DNA of 64,000 bases, from positions 3,408,001 to 3,472,000 of the forward strand of contig NC_135010.1 of the NCBI RefSeq assembly GCF_051020985.1, read 5' to 3'. The stretch is from Nomia melanderi. Taxonomy: Eukaryota > Arthropoda > Insecta > Hymenoptera > Halictidae. Position numbers and translations under genes: made by a program. Positions 1 through 12,275 of this stretch are shown here, piece by piece. The notes beneath the pieces are model-generated. The model did no database searches and had not been told where the DNA came from. It saw only the letters and a list, made by a program, of their open reading frames with translations. How positions within the stretch are numbered: position 1 is the stretch's first letter; the number at the start of each line of letters is the position of its first letter.

Positions 1-795
1 TTGATCGAGCGTTGAGAATGATATAAATTGATGTTTTGTTACCAAAATTCAGCATCGTGTATTTACATTAGCACTGAGATCAAATTCTTTCGTGGAATTT
101 TAATAGATTTGCTTATCGCATAGAAGAAACATACTTCTTACTAATTATTCCAAAAATGATGCTATTTAAAACAATATATTATGATTCTTGAAGCAAGAAC
201 GTGCCATAGATATGCTTCAGAGCGAGACAATTTTGAAACCATCGTGAACAACTTGTAGAAAAAATATTCCAACGTTCTGGCGCTGAAATGAATAAACGCA
301 TTAATCAAGAAATTGTAACAGATTCAATATTTTCAAGACAACGATATTTTAATATTAGGGAAATATTGCGTATATATTCAAAGCATCACTTTATCTGGTT
401 GTTATTATAACAAAAACAATATATGTATCGTCGAAATGTGTCGTGTATTAATTTATAACCGTACGTTTATCATCTTATCAGCGATTTCACTCGTCCGATG
501 TGTAAAAGGAAAAATGAATAGGAAAGTGAACCGAAGATGCGCAATATTTTCTGACCCAATTCTATTCAAATTTTGCAACGAGAAGTACACCAGATAATAC
601 AACCCGTTGTCGAAGACAACCCGGATAATACAACCAGTATACGAAAGAGCCTTAACACGTTTGCGACCGCATACCATTTTCCAAAGTCTATAGCTGAATA
701 CCGTAAGAGTCTGCTATTCAAATATGTATGAGCATAAAAAGTATATGATGTGACTATGTTGTTAACATTTAACTGTAGATTATAAAATAATAAGA
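1..795. other. AT-rich stretch, no gene seen
   Basis: Both strands are broken by frequent stop codons. The two short minus-strand open frames around 450-800 overlap each other, lack any domain and show no splice context. I see nothing functional here. Confidence 0.5.
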
Positions 796-960
796 TTAAC
801 ACTAGAACTACCGTTCAGTCAAATTGCATTTTTCAAATTGGTATTACAAAAGCAATTTCGTCAATAATTTCTCAGAGAATCATTTGTTATCTTTTCAATA
901 ATTTTAAATGAAGATATCAAGACCGCTTTATATTGACTCATCTAATAGATCTAATATTAA
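796..960 (+). mobile_element. TTAA-ended short element, family B (degenerate)
   Basis: The left end reads TTAACACTAGAACTACCG, the terminal motif shared by many elements in this window. The right end is a decayed version finishing in TTAA. An internal stretch with the motif TTTCTCAGAGAA is also found near 22850 and, in altered form, near 9575. There is no coding capacity. TTAA target sites are characteristic of piggyBac-type transposons; assignment to that superfamily is inference. Confidence 0.45.
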
Positions 961-1169
961 TTCCTTATCTTATGATTTATTTCTCAAGTATGGTCGATAT
1001 AATTACTTTGCTATTAATAATTAATTTAAAAAGAAGAAAAAGTCTAGGCATATTCTGTTTGTTTTAAGGCATAATTATTGATAACAAAAGAATAATGTTT
1101 AATTTGAATTCAAAAGAACTGAGTAATATTTATGCTGATTAAATTCTGTTTAAAATCTTCACCTCGAAT

Positions 1170-1357
1170 CTAACACATCGTTATAAAGTAAACGGTTAAA
1201 TGACCGACATTCTTCTAAAATATGTAAAAATGATGTAAGGACTGCGTCACAGGCATCGTTTTAAAAAACTTAGAAATTACGTAGAACTACGTTACCGGTA
1301 TTTAGCTAAAGAATGTAAAATGATGCAGAACTACGTTACCGGTCTCGAATGTGTTAA
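1170..1357 (+). mobile_element. TTAA-ended element with 45 bp internal repeats, family J copy 1
   Basis: About three degenerate 45 bp monomers, each carrying a core like GAACTACGTTACCGGT, lead into a defined right end, GGTCTCGAATGTGTTAA. The same end is present in the copies at 6589 (inverted) and 13200. The left end, CTAACACATCG, resembles the TTAACACATTCG end of the other copies. It looks like the shortest member of the family, with the fewest monomers. Confidence 0.5.
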
Positions 1358-3150
1358 GTGCCACTAAAAAACGAGAAACGTTTTATGCACCGTCGCAATC
1401 GAAATCCTCTTAACCGTGTACGAAATCACGTTCGTACGAGACTTGTACCGCTAGAGGTTGCCCGGTGATTATAGATCGCGTGCGAAACCGGCGGAAAACT
1501 CGAATTGCAACTCTGCAAGATATATCTCGCGCGGATCCGGGTCAATCAATAGAATAGCAACTTCTCCGCGGCCATCAACCCCGCGTGTTTTTTCGAAGGG
1601 CCGAGTCGCCATCTTGTTTTGTCGATCGAAAGGCGTTCAGCTTACGTGAACATAATATTTGGAGAGATTTTGGGTGAATTGTTTCTGAAAACACATCTGT
1701 AATATATTTGAATTTAGAGAATTTTCTAATAAATTGTATCACAAATATCAATGGAGAGTTTTCATTCGAATTCGTACCTTGTTTTGTTTGTTTATAAGAA
1801 ACAGGTTATTGCTTTTTCGATGACGTATTGTGTTGTAGGAATTGTTGAATACTTAAAACAACAACATATACGTACAAATCATGTTTATTACTTAAAAATT
1901 TATAAACTATTTTTTTTAGTTATTGTAAATATTTTATAAGTTTACACATACGTCTTTTCTAAAGACATCAATGTTACTGCATATTGTTTCTTTAGAATAC
2001 AGTGAATCATTTTTATAACGAAACGTATGTTCTAAGTAATTACATACAAACGTTTTCAATTTATTATAATTTCTCGTAGCCAAATTTTGATTTACAAAAC
2101 GTTTATGTTTATTTTAATCAATCTGCAATTTTCCTCTTTCTCCATGCCTATGGAAAAACCATTAAATTGAAAATTGAAACACTCAAAATAAATGTTTGAG
2201 AACGTTACCTCATGTTTATTAAATTGCGTCCATCTAAGAATTTAAACAGCCATGAATTCTATATTAGCAGCTGTACATATGATTAAACAATCTAGAAGTT
2301 TATTCTCAAATTTCAAAAAATTGAAAACGTCATATTTGCTTTATTTTATGGAATGTGGAAAATTTATTTAGAAACCGTCTTATCTTATAAAACAAAATCA
2401 ACAAAAACCTGCGAGCATTAAATCAACACGTGCCATTTTTTCTGCGTACTATGTTAGAGGAACACTGCCCGAAAAAAATGTTCATAAATTTTCGTTATCA
2501 ACTAAATTTACATCGTGGCTAAAACTCCTTTGGAGCTGCGGCGCTAAGAATCTTTTATTCAAATTTTGGCCTTCGAGATATCATCTACACGCATGCAAAA
2601 ACCGGACACAAGAAAAGAATCATCGATTACATTGCATAGTGATGTATGCAAATTTACCGCGCATGTAGCTTCCGGAGTTCCTTCAGGATTTATGTTAGTG
2701 CCGAACGTTCTCGTCAGATGGCAGCAATTGTTCCTCCTACATAAAGTAGATATGAAATTCGGTAGCACAGCCATCGAAAACGGCAAGTAATCCTCAAATA
2801 AACAGTTTAGTTCCAAAATATCAACTAACCGATAAAAATTCATTTTTATCGAATAATCAACAATAAAACTCCAAATGACTTAAATAACATAAACATTAAA
2901 GTCACACCATTTACCAAAAACAATTAAATCAAAAATACCAGTCGTTCTCAAATAAAACAAAAATTTCAATTGAAAATTAAATTTCAAAAATTATATCAAT
3001 CTTCTAAAATTAATATAAGCCTTACAATTTAAGATTAATACAAGATCTATCAATTAGAACAATACTAAAGCAAAACATTGGAAGACCCAAATATTAGACC
3101 AATTAAATTTTCTAAGCATTACATAAATTACGATTAAAATATAATCATCA
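1358..3150. other. AT-rich non-coding stretch
   Basis: Mostly low-complexity AT sequence. A short GC-richer patch at 1360-1640 and an open stretch on both strands at 2560-2840 have no domain, start context or splice signals that convince me. The part after 2850 is A-rich on the plus strand, with loosely periodic AAATTCAA-like words. Confidence 0.4.
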
Positions 3151-3159
3151 ATCATACAT

Positions 3160-3560
3160 TCTTGCATAGAAGATTTTTCGCTTTATCTCTTCAGAGATCG
3201 CAAGCTCCCCATTATTCCGACAACTTTTCCCATTTACGACATATTACGCGCGGCTCCCGTTTCGTGGCACCGATGCGAACAATGCGAGGCCAAATAGGAA
3301 CAACAACGCCATATCGAATGTGCGACGACAGCGAAATGGACCTTGCGCCGAGTCAAGATCAAGGTACCTGATGAAGCCTCGTTTGGAGTCACAGTTCTCC
3401 ACGGGTATGATAATGCGCCCGGTGTCCGTGTGTGCCGCGCGCACGGGCCGCTTGACTCACGTCTGCCTGACCTACTAACTTGTCCAGGTACGCACACATC
3501 TGTACGCGGATGCACATTCAGCGCACACATCCTCTAAGTGCCACATAAGTGCACGAACAA
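3160..3560. other. GC-rich island, function unknown
   Basis: About 400 bases of raised GC in an AT-rich background, open in several overlapping frames on both strands, as expected when stop codons are depleted by composition. No conserved protein motif is visible. It could be a promoter or enhancer, a short exon, or chance. Confidence 0.3.
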
Positions 3561-3775
3561 GAATCAGGACCGCGACTTTTTTTCTCCTCTCTCCGCGCAA
3601 CTTTCGGTTTACGTATTCTTTGCCGCTTCGTTTGCTTACCAACGTAATACTAATTTCCACTCCCTCCCTAAAACGGCCATAATCATTTTTTTGACTCTAG
3701 GAGACGATTGATAACGATGCCCGCGAAGAACCGATTATTTTAATCCTTATACCATTTGCATCGTTAGCGTACCCT

Positions 3776-3986
3776 ATTAGAGGGACCGAAAAGAAATCCA
3801 TTACTTTTAGTTTTAACAGGAAACTTTATTGTTTTGTATAAATTGTTAGAGATCAGTGCAAAATATAATCCTTTTTTTAGGAGAGTTTACTATATAATTG
3901 GTTATTTTTGAAATCCATTTTTTAAAACATTCACGGGTTAAAGTAATATGCCAAAAGTAATGGATCTCTTTTCTGTTGTTCTAATA
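3776..3986 (+). mobile_element. Long-TIR short element, family H copy 1
   Basis: Inverted ends: the left has GAAATCCATTACTTTTAG after a GGGACCG block, and the right has the complement of AGATCCATTACTTTTGG. Copies at 5718 and 13640 share the same 40-50 base terminal repeats. No open frame inside. It is a non-autonomous inverted-repeat transposon; the superfamily is not evident. Confidence 0.55.
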
Positions 3987-5717
3987 TATACGATTTTAGA
4001 TTAGATTATCAGTAAATAGTCAATAAATATTATCGCATTATTATACTATTAGCATTATTATTATTTACTATATTATTATGGTTTCATGTTATGATGTATG
4101 TTCCTGTTTCGATATTTTAATTATTCAGATATAGTGAATGAAGCAAAATTTGACTATAATAGAATATTTCCTATTCTGTTGTATGATGCCAATGAATTAA
4201 CATTCGAAAGGCAAAGATTACGCAAAAATGTAAAAACTTTTGTTTTCATTTATGTTTATTATAGCTACTTGCTGTAATTAAAGATATATGTTCTGCCCTA
4301 TTATATTCAAAATCTTATTAGTACTCTCTTCACATCTAGCCAATATTCTATTGTGTCATAGGTAAGGTGAGTAAGATATTAACTGAAAAATTGTTAACTT
4401 TTAATGTACAAAAAAAGAATCAATGTACAAAGGTACAAGTTTAATGTAAAAAAAGAAAATCAAATTTTTGTTGCCTCTTAATGTACCTACGTTGGGCCAA
4501 ACAAAATAATTTTCTTGTTACGTTCGTGAAAGGTGGAAGATTGTTTCAGTATGAACTCCATTTTGAGATGTTTGCGCATATAACTGAAAAAGTTAATTGA
4601 TTCGCGACATTTACGTGGCTAACCGAGCATACTACCGTGCGATCGTTGATTTCCGCGACACGGAACGCCTCGGAAGCTTCTCTTTTCAAGAAATTCGAGG
4701 ATTTAACTCGAAGCGATTAGAACAGCATCACGGCACCCTTCCTCAGCTTTCTATCTGTCCGCGGACACAATTCTACTTCCAGGACAATTCACGGTGATTC
4801 TCTCGACTTTCTTCCGGCGGCAGTTAATTAGTATAGATTCCGCGAAACTGCCTCGAAGATACTCATCGATGCGTGATCAATAGATTCCGAATTATCATCG
4901 GCTGATTCGAGTAAACCTATCCTTCTTCCAAGCTTCGTTCCACTTGTTGTCATTTATTACTCTTAAAATTAATCGTTTCCTTTTTAACCACGTCTTAACC
5001 CATTCTCCCGACGTTTGTTGTGTGCTCTAATCATAACGGGAGATCGATCAGCGCCCAACGACCGTAAAATTCTTCATTTGAATACAAATACAAAATGAAT
5101 TTTGAAATTCCCGCTACCACGCGTGATAAGATAAACACGCCATATTTACAGTTGAAGTGTTATTACAAGCATGTTGTAATGACTTCCACATTTTTCTCTT
5201 TCAGTTGACTTGTAAAATAAAACGATCGCAGGACCTATTTGATACTGCACTATTATTTTAATATTTATCGTTAATATTTTCTTTACATTCCATACACATG
5301 TACATTTTTTAATATGTAACTAAATATTATAATGTGGATTTAACATACATCCGATAAAAATAAGTGAAATTCTAAAAAAAGCAGTTGCCATACAATGTTA
5401 ATGTGTAGAATGTAATTCATCATAAAATGAAAATACATATATAAATTTTATACTCGCGTATGGACATTATTTTATGTTGCAACCGAATGTCACTAGAATG
5501 GTGAATTCGAGTTTTGATATCTAAAATTGAAAGCTGTAAATAAATAACTTATCTATTCGAATAACGAGAGATTGATATATTGTTTCCTTCATTCCTAGTA
5601 TTTTAAACTTCAATCCATAATTCAACCTTTGTAACAAGAAATTTTAAAAGCTTAAAAAGTCCTCAACCACAAAAAGTTAATACAAAACTTCAAAAAAGGA
5701 CACTGTCTTCTATAATA
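3987..5717. other. AT-rich non-coding stretch
   Basis: No gene seen. A GC-richer patch at 4600-4900 holds a 66-codon plus-strand open frame from an ATT start, with no recognisable motif. The patch ends in AT-rich sequence without a splice signal I would trust. Confidence 0.4.
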
Positions 5718-5941
5718 AATAGAAGAAAAGAAATCAATAATTTTTGGTCTCAACAGAAAGTTCCATTATTTCACATAAATCTTAAATATTAATCCAAAAA
5801 CTGAACTTAAAAAATGGACTAAATAAGAAACTATCTCAAACAAAGAATGAAATAAATTTCACCTTAATCTTTAAAAATCCATGCGAAATGGTAAAACTTT
5901 CTATTGAGACTAAAAATAATGTTTCTTTCCGGTCCCCCTAA
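5718..5941 (-). mobile_element. Long-TIR short element, family H copy 2
   Basis: Terminal inverted repeats of about 45 bases. The left arm includes GGTCTCAACAGAAAGTTCC and the right arm reads the complementary TTCTATTGAGACTAAAAATA before finishing in CTTTCCGGTCCCCCTAA. This is the copy in which the GGGGGACCGGAAAG outer end is clearest. No coding content. Confidence 0.6.
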
Positions 5942-5989
5942 TACTTCTTTTATTTCAAGTTCCTTAAACGGTGTTCTTTTTTCCAACAC

Positions 5990-6500
5990 TCCGATCCTCG
6001 CCTCTCAACAATGACAAGAGGAATCCTCATCTCGAGCTGCATGTTGGGTGCACGTGTGCATTAGTGCAGATGTGTATGTGTGTGTGCATGTGTGCATGTG
6101 TTCGAAGGTGCGCACAGGTACAAGCAGGTATATGCAGGTAGCCGTGTGTCCTGGAGGGGCACGTCGAGCCCCCTGATGATCGAGGAGAGGGGAAATGGGC
6201 ACGTGGGGTCCCATAGAGCGGCGAGTAGCTCGTAGGGGCCCGCACCCATACGTTCGCGAGCCGTGAGTAGTGTTAACGGCCTTGCTTTATGTGGGTCATG
6301 AAACAAGGTCCCACCAGCACGAGGAGCACGAGGAACACGAGAGAACATAGCACGCTCGGCTCGAACCCCGGCTTGGTACTTCCACATCCCAGGCCCACGC
6401 CGCACCGCTCTCTCGCGGTGTCTACCGGTTCGCAAGCACAATAGAACCATTTGACGAGGGAAACAAAATAGGCAAATAGGAGGAGAATGGTTCACTTCTG
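5990..6500. other. GC-rich island with GT/CATG microsatellite
   Basis: A 500-base GC-rich block. Positions 6050-6105 are a degenerate GTGTGCATG run. The 144-codon minus-strand open frame across it (6061-6495) has a low-complexity C-terminal part produced by the microsatellite, so I do not call it a gene. A GGTTCGAG word near 6360 on the minus strand is not accompanied by a tRNA fold. Confidence 0.35.
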
Positions 6501-6588
6501 GCTTTGTGCGAGCGGATTGTTCACTGCACGATGACGTTCGTCATTTTTTACGATCATCCTGTTGCATGGATTGTCCGTGACTTTGATA

Positions 6589-6991
6589 TTGACACGTTCG
6601 AAACCGGTGACGTAGCATTGCGTCATTATGAATTCTTTAATCGAAGTAACTTAGTTCTACGTTATTTTACACTTTTCGGTTGAATACTGTGTGAACGTGA
6701 TTCTGTTATTTTTAATTCTTCAGCTAATTACTGCAATAACGCAGTCGTACGTTATTGTTAATTCTTTCAGAAAAATGCTGGTAACTTAAATAACGTAGTC
6801 CTACGTTATTTTATATTCTTTAGAAGAATTCACTTAATTCTACGTCATTTCAAAATCTGGAATTAAATATTGACAACATGGTTCTGTTATATATATTTTT
6901 TATAGTTATACACTTTTGTATAACAGATTCTTGCGGTGTTTGACTATAGTTTGACTTTTTAAGAAATTATATACGGTTGCGAATGTATTAG
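6589..6991 (-). mobile_element. TTAA-ended element with 45 bp internal repeats, family J copy 2
   Basis: Inverted relative to copies 1 and 3. The left terminus is TTGACACGTTCGAAACCGG, followed by about seven degenerate monomers each with a TAACGTAGTCCTACGTTA-like core. Sequence from about 6840 to 6905 matches the reverse complement of 12530-12600 closely. The right terminus, GCGAATGTATTAG, shares its last four bases with the next element. About 403 bp, no coding content. Confidence 0.6.
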
Positions 6992-7233
6992 CACGTTCGC
7001 TGCCAGCGACTTGTTTCGATTACAGTTTCCATATTGACGATATTTTGTTAATGCTATGTATCCTTCCAAAAATATTTCTATAGTTCACTAATTAATTAAA
7101 ATCGTTGATCTGTAGAGTATCGTGTTAAATAGTATGACTATGAATAAAAATTTGAAGAAAATTAATTTTACATTTCTTATGCAAACTGTGAAAGGATCAT
7201 CACAAATGTGTGACTCTGATAACAAACGTGCAA
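6988..7233 (+). mobile_element. TTAA-ended short element, family I copy 1
   Basis: The left end is TTAGCACGTTCGCTGCCAGCG; the right end is the complement of TTGCACGTTTGTTATCAGAG. Another element at 12833-13078 has matching ends and the same 246 bp length. It abuts family J on the left and family E on the right, so three elements lie end to end. Confidence 0.55.
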
Positions 7234-7234
7234 A

Positions 7235-7473
7235 CCAGTTACGTTCGGCCAGTATACACGTCATCTTAAATCATTAGAATAATTACAATGTTTTCAACAA
7301 TAAATTATTTGTTTTAAATAAACGTGTAATTATTCATTATGGTTTTAGTTTGTCATTAAAATATGTCGTAAGTGCATTCATCTTGCGTTTGACGTGTATA
7401 CTCGTCGTTGATTGATTTTCATTACGCAGCCCGCGAACAATTTTTTAAATAAATTCCGCAGTTAACAGGTTAA
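7235..7473 (+). mobile_element. TTAA-ended short element, family E copy 1
   Basis: Subterminal block AGTATACACGTCATCTTAAA at the left and GCAGTTAACAGGTTAA at the right end. The internal part is alignable with the copies at 20045 (inverted) and 49345, including AAATAAACGTGTAATT. No coding capacity. The short distance to the preceding element suggests insertion at or near a shared TTAA. Confidence 0.6.
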
Positions 7474-8740
7474 TGATAGGTGATAAAGCGTTTTTAGCAT
7501 ACCGCAGAAAGAAGTTAATCTCTGTAGAGGAAATGACGAGTCTCGTTTACTTGAATGATCTGTGCTAAACTCGAATTTATGTGTTAGTTTATAATCTAGC
7601 ATGTCGGTAGAAGAATAATTTTCATGTTTTTCTTAGTAGACTTAACGCATGTTAAAGTATTTTGGTTTGCTTTAGAACATTTGCGAGCACGGCGTTACGA
7701 TGGTATTAAATACTCGAAACAGGCAGATTTATTTTAAAATAAACCGTGAGGCAAGAACTAAATGAAGAGGTAGAGAAGTGAAACTTAATGTAGCTGTTTT
7801 TGTGCATGACTGTTGGCATAGTATTGTGGTGAAATGGTCTATTAAGTTTATTGTTGATACTTTTTTATTGGTGTCACTCATTTATCGTTAACACTGTGTT
7901 AGATCTACACCTATGTAACTATTATTCGCACAGGGATTATAATTAGAAGAATTTTACCGAAAATCGAGTGATTCGAGAGGTTTAGAAAAGTATTTCCTAA
8001 TAACGAGAGTAATGATACTTTATGGAAGTTGGATTATTGTACACATGCAGAAGAATATTTATATTTCGAAATACATTAGATAAAAATATATGATTTGTCA
8101 AAGGGTTTCGATATTTGAAGAATGTTTAAACATGTTTTTGTTCAAATATAAAAGCCTTGGTGCAGTTATAAAGCTTTAGATCTCATTGGATTTTGTCCAC
8201 AAGATTTAATTGAAAATGTTTTGCTTCGACTACATTAACTTGAATCAACGAATTGATTGTTACAATAAAAAGAAGTTGACAATATTCTATTTATTTGAAC
8301 GTTTTTAAACACATTATTGGTTAATTACATTAGTAATATTTCTATATTAACCAACTATACATGACACTGTTGCTACTTAAATTATAAAATTTTTTAAATA
8401 ATTTCCCAGTACATTTCTATATTTACAAACCATTTTAACTTAGGTAAGTTGTACGTCAAATCTAATCTCTATTATTAATCACGGTAATAACTTCCTAAGT
8501 ATCACTATTACAAGCACAACAGTACTGACAGGAATGGTAATCAGTGTCATCCCTTCAAACACAGAAGCAAATGCACGACAAAGGAGACGAGAATAGTCTC
8601 AAAAACCTGGAACCTATAATTTTCTTATTATCTAAATATATAACGCAGTATATATTACACAATTATGTCCAAGTTACACAAATAAAATATCTCAAAGAAA
8701 ATATAGTATAAACAGCCATAATTTATTTATTTCCATACTG
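7474..8740. other. AT-rich non-coding stretch
   Basis: No gene seen. A good plus-strand splice donor-like word, TTAGGTAAGTTG, occurs at about 8442, but the frames upstream are full of stops, so I do not build an exon on it. Confidence 0.4.
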
Positions 8741-8891
8741 TTAACACTAAAACTTTGAAAGCGTTAAATACCCAAAATAATTAAAAAAATAAATAGTTAA
8801 TAATAACAATTACAAGCAAACGATCTATCGTTACAGTTTTTACAAGGATTATATATTAATCATATTAAACGCTAGATTGTTCTAGTATTAA
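8741..8891 (-). mobile_element. TTAA-ended short element, family A
   Basis: Ends TTAACACTAAAACTTTGAAAG on the left and GCTAGATTGTTCTAGTATTAA on the right. The inner words TACAAGGATTATATATTAATC and GCGTTAAATA are shared with the family A copies near 17465, 35819, 60898 and 62209. 151 bp, no open frame. Confidence 0.6.
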
Positions 8892-9492
8892 AGAATCGTA
8901 GTAACCTCGTAAACCCATGAAATGCAGAAAAAACAATCTAAGATTTATTTCTCGATGGAGCAATCTCGAATCACCTGTACTCACGTTTCCCAACGCACTC
9001 TGTATTTTTACGAATTATACTAACAATATCGCACCCTCTCTTCCTGATTCGGACGGGTAGTTTCAACGTATGGTTGCATCGTTACCGCGATTTTTCCGAT
9101 CGAGCAAATTTATTCAGGTGTAGCATGGACGATCGTCTGATGATTGCGTTCGGATTACGATCGTAAATGGAACGATAACGAGGTGTCGATGGGCGATCTT
9201 TGATTTTGTGGATTATTCGAATAGCAGGCTCGATAATGATGGCAATAGACGTGGCGGAAATACTGGACTAGTGGTAACAGTACCGAGAGTACAGTTATTG
9301 TACAGATTATAGTAATAACGCTAAACGTGGAATGGTATAGCAACATTGATTCTAACGCTGATATTATACTAATAACGTGAAACTTTCGCACCTAGGATCG
9401 TGTGCCGGACTACTATAATACTTCTGGAGCGTGAAATATTTGGTACTGTTGTATACACAGGTTGGGACCTATCCTAATCTTGGCATGATGCA
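8892..9492. other. Intergenic, with a moderately GC-rich patch
   Basis: The patch at 9000-9420 is GC-richer than its surroundings. The 78-codon minus-strand frame there (9155-9391) has no recognisable motif. No RNA gene signature is visible. Confidence 0.35.
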
Positions 9493-9780
9493 TTAACACT
9501 GCAGGTACCAGACAGGTTAAAATTACCCATTCCTAATTTCTTCTTTTTCAATTACTGTAAAGATAACACAATTCTCTGAGAAATTACCAAAGAACTGGAT
9601 TTAGCAATATCTGAACACAATTGGAAATTAATGGGTATTCCAATGGATATACTCTTAGAGTTTCTATAAAAAAAAGACGAACAGTCAAATTGACTTTTTG
9701 AAATTTTTGTGTAGAAGCTCTAAGAGTGCATCTATTGAGATTTCTATTCATTTACAATGGCTCGGTAGTTTTAGTGTTAA
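9493..9780 (+). mobile_element. TTAA-ended short element, family B
   Basis: Left end TTAACACTGCAGGTACCAG, right end GGTAGTTTTAGTGTTAA. The internal phrase TCTAAGAGTGCATCTATTGA is repeated at 22559. 288 bp. Its last TTAA (9777-9780) is also the first TTAA of the next element. Confidence 0.6.
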
Positions 9781-9994
9781 GATTGAATTTTATATAATCA
9801 ATCTGTAAGCCTTATAAAGATTGTGATAATCAGTTTTTTCAGCTTCTTCAGGTATTCCTTATAGTGTTCAAGTGGAAGTATTTATTTTGAAAATAGTTTT
9901 GGGTATTTGACACTCCTGAAATATTAATAATTGCAAAATAACAAAATTAATACTCTTCATTTTGACGACTACAGTAGTTCTATTGTAGTATTAA
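9777..9994 (+). mobile_element. TTAA-ended short element, family A, abutting the previous one
   Basis: Contains the family A words AATCTGTAAGCCTTATAAAG and GGGTATTTGACACTCCTGAA in the expected order. It finishes with TAGTTCTATTGTAGTATTAA. The outermost 15-20 bases of the left terminal repeat appear lost where it joins the family B element. Confidence 0.5.
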
Positions 9995-12275
9995 CTCGTC
10001 TGAAAATTTTTTTCACGATCATAGCTTCTGTTATTTTTTTGGAACATAATTTATGTAGGATAAGGTAAAAAAATTGTTCTTTTTTTATTATATGTAGAAG
10101 AAGAGAATATTGATTGTGATTTAATTTAAGTAGGTTTCGGCTTAAATGCGAAAACTAATTTGAAATGATCACTATGGTGAGTATTGTATTTGAGAACCAC
10201 TGTCATTCCTTCCGTTTTATAACGATCATTAACCGTTAACGTTCAATATAGTATATTTTGTTCGTACTCATCTTTTCCTAAATTTTTTGATAGATTTATT
10301 TTGATGTTAAAAATTAGAAAATCTAATGAATAAAAGAGACCTGTATTATTGAAAAGAATACGAAGATTAAAAATAAGATATATTAAAGTTTAAGAAAAAT
10401 GATTCCTCTTCTTGCAATGATAAGAAGTCTCCGGTTCAAATATAATGTTATAAAGTTTAATAATTTATATCTATTGCAACCGGATAACAGAGTAATAATA
10501 AATACAATTTGTAATTATGTTTAAAACTAATTAATTAGAATTGCTAAAGTAACTTCTTAATAGACAGTTTACATCGAAATTATTGCACTTGAATAATTTT
10601 GTTGATGTCTTTCAAAATCTTAAATGTATACTGGAACCAGTAACAAATATTATATTTTTATATACGAAATAAAATAACTGAAGTAATGACCAATTCTTCG
10701 TCAAATTCATTTTTAGTCTATAGTCAACATTTTCAGTGAGATGTCACAAATACAGTTAGGAAGTAGTGCCAAAACGGCCTTAACTTTTTATGAGGCTTCA
10801 TTTGAAAGTTTTTTAATAAATGGAATGTCCATTACTATTACTACATTATTTATGTTGCATAAAAAACTGAATCAGTGATTTCATTTTAGGCACATTACTT
10901 CATTAAGATTCCTGCTTTTCTCTGCATCATTGGTATGTGAATTTGTATTAATTAGTCTTCATTGAAGTGCCACGGATGATGAATAATGCGAGACTTTCGA
11001 AAAACTTGTAAATGCGCCTGTAGACATGCAACCCGAATTACGCGATCTATTTTAGCTGCAGTGAAAGTGCTGCACTTTACTACATGCTCGTTTTTGAAGA
11101 TCGCAGTTCGAAGCAAATCACGAATACAAGGATCGTTCTGATCGATGGATAAAGATAGTCAACGGCTGTTACTACGCAGAATAACAAATAAATACATATT
11201 CGATGAAATAATAATAAAATCATAAGTCAGTCATAAATTTTATGTACCTACATACTAGTGACAGCCTGATTATTCTGCAGAATAATTTATATAGATGTAT
11301 AGTGCACTAAGCTATACCTACATATTATGAATGTTTTTTTTATAAATAACATGAATTTCATATTTTTTTTATTACAAAACCAGTAGATTGAAGTGAGAAT
11401 ATTTATAAAAATTATTGTTTTCCAACATTATTATACATATTACAGAAAGAATGAAAGAAAAACCTTATTAGCAAATGAAAACTCATTTTATTAGAAGAAT
11501 TAAATAAAATAAGAAAAGTACTTAATATTCTTTTATACTACTACTTCTTACTTCTTCTTCTTGCTACTACTACTTCTTACTTCGTACTTCTTTTATACAA
11601 TGTTCGTTTACATTTTCTATCGCTTCAAATAATCTTAAAACAATGGTATTTAACGTTTCTACTAATATAGTTCCTACTTGGCGACACATTTTTTATATAA
11701 TATGTATATGCATTTGTATTATAATACAATTTATATTGTAATAATATTGTATCTGTAACTATTTTTATTAACTCTATAACTAACAAATTTGCATTGTGTT
11801 CTCTCATATTTTCCTTTATCACATATAAAGAATACAAATTATTGAAAATACAATTTATTCAACTTATATGATCTATTTGATACACAATCAAATAACAATT
11901 ACATCAAACTAATAATTTAAATGTAAGAAGGAAATTTAACAACACAAAATAATCCTCACCCTTAATATATCAAAAATTATACTTCTGTATAAACCTTCCA
12001 AATAATAACAAATGTTAAAAAAAAAAATAAAACAACAATTATATATTGTAACAAGAAATTATAACGTACTGTATATAATTTCTATTTTGGAATTACAATA
12101 CAACTCTCAGTCATCTCGCTATTAACGCGAGATTTACAAATAAACAAACAAGAATTACACCTGAGCACAGTATAATAAAACAGTAGTTCAGATATCGATC
12201 ATTCTTCCGTATCCCGTAACCAAACACAGTGGGAAGTTGAAACCGAGCCGAGATCGATGATTGTGACCGTGTCAT
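9995..12275. other. AT-rich non-coding stretch with a trinucleotide-rich patch
   Basis: No gene recognised. Positions 11531-11597 are an imperfect run of ACT and TTC triplets. A weak inverted pair, GGCTGTTACTA near 11164 and its near complement near 11256, could mark a small decayed element. The 70-codon minus frame at 11625-11837 is AT-driven. Confidence 0.4.

Noticed and set aside
6355..6440. GGTTCGAG word resembling a tRNA B box on the minus strand
   Set aside because: No A box at the right distance and no cloverleaf arms can be drawn.
6061..6495. 144-codon minus-strand frame
   Set aside because: The histidine/threonine-rich end comes from a GT/CATG microsatellite; no domain and no splice context.
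8440..8455. TTAGGTAAGTTG donor on the plus strand
   Set aside because: All frames upstream are closed by stops within a few codons, so a coding exon is not supported.
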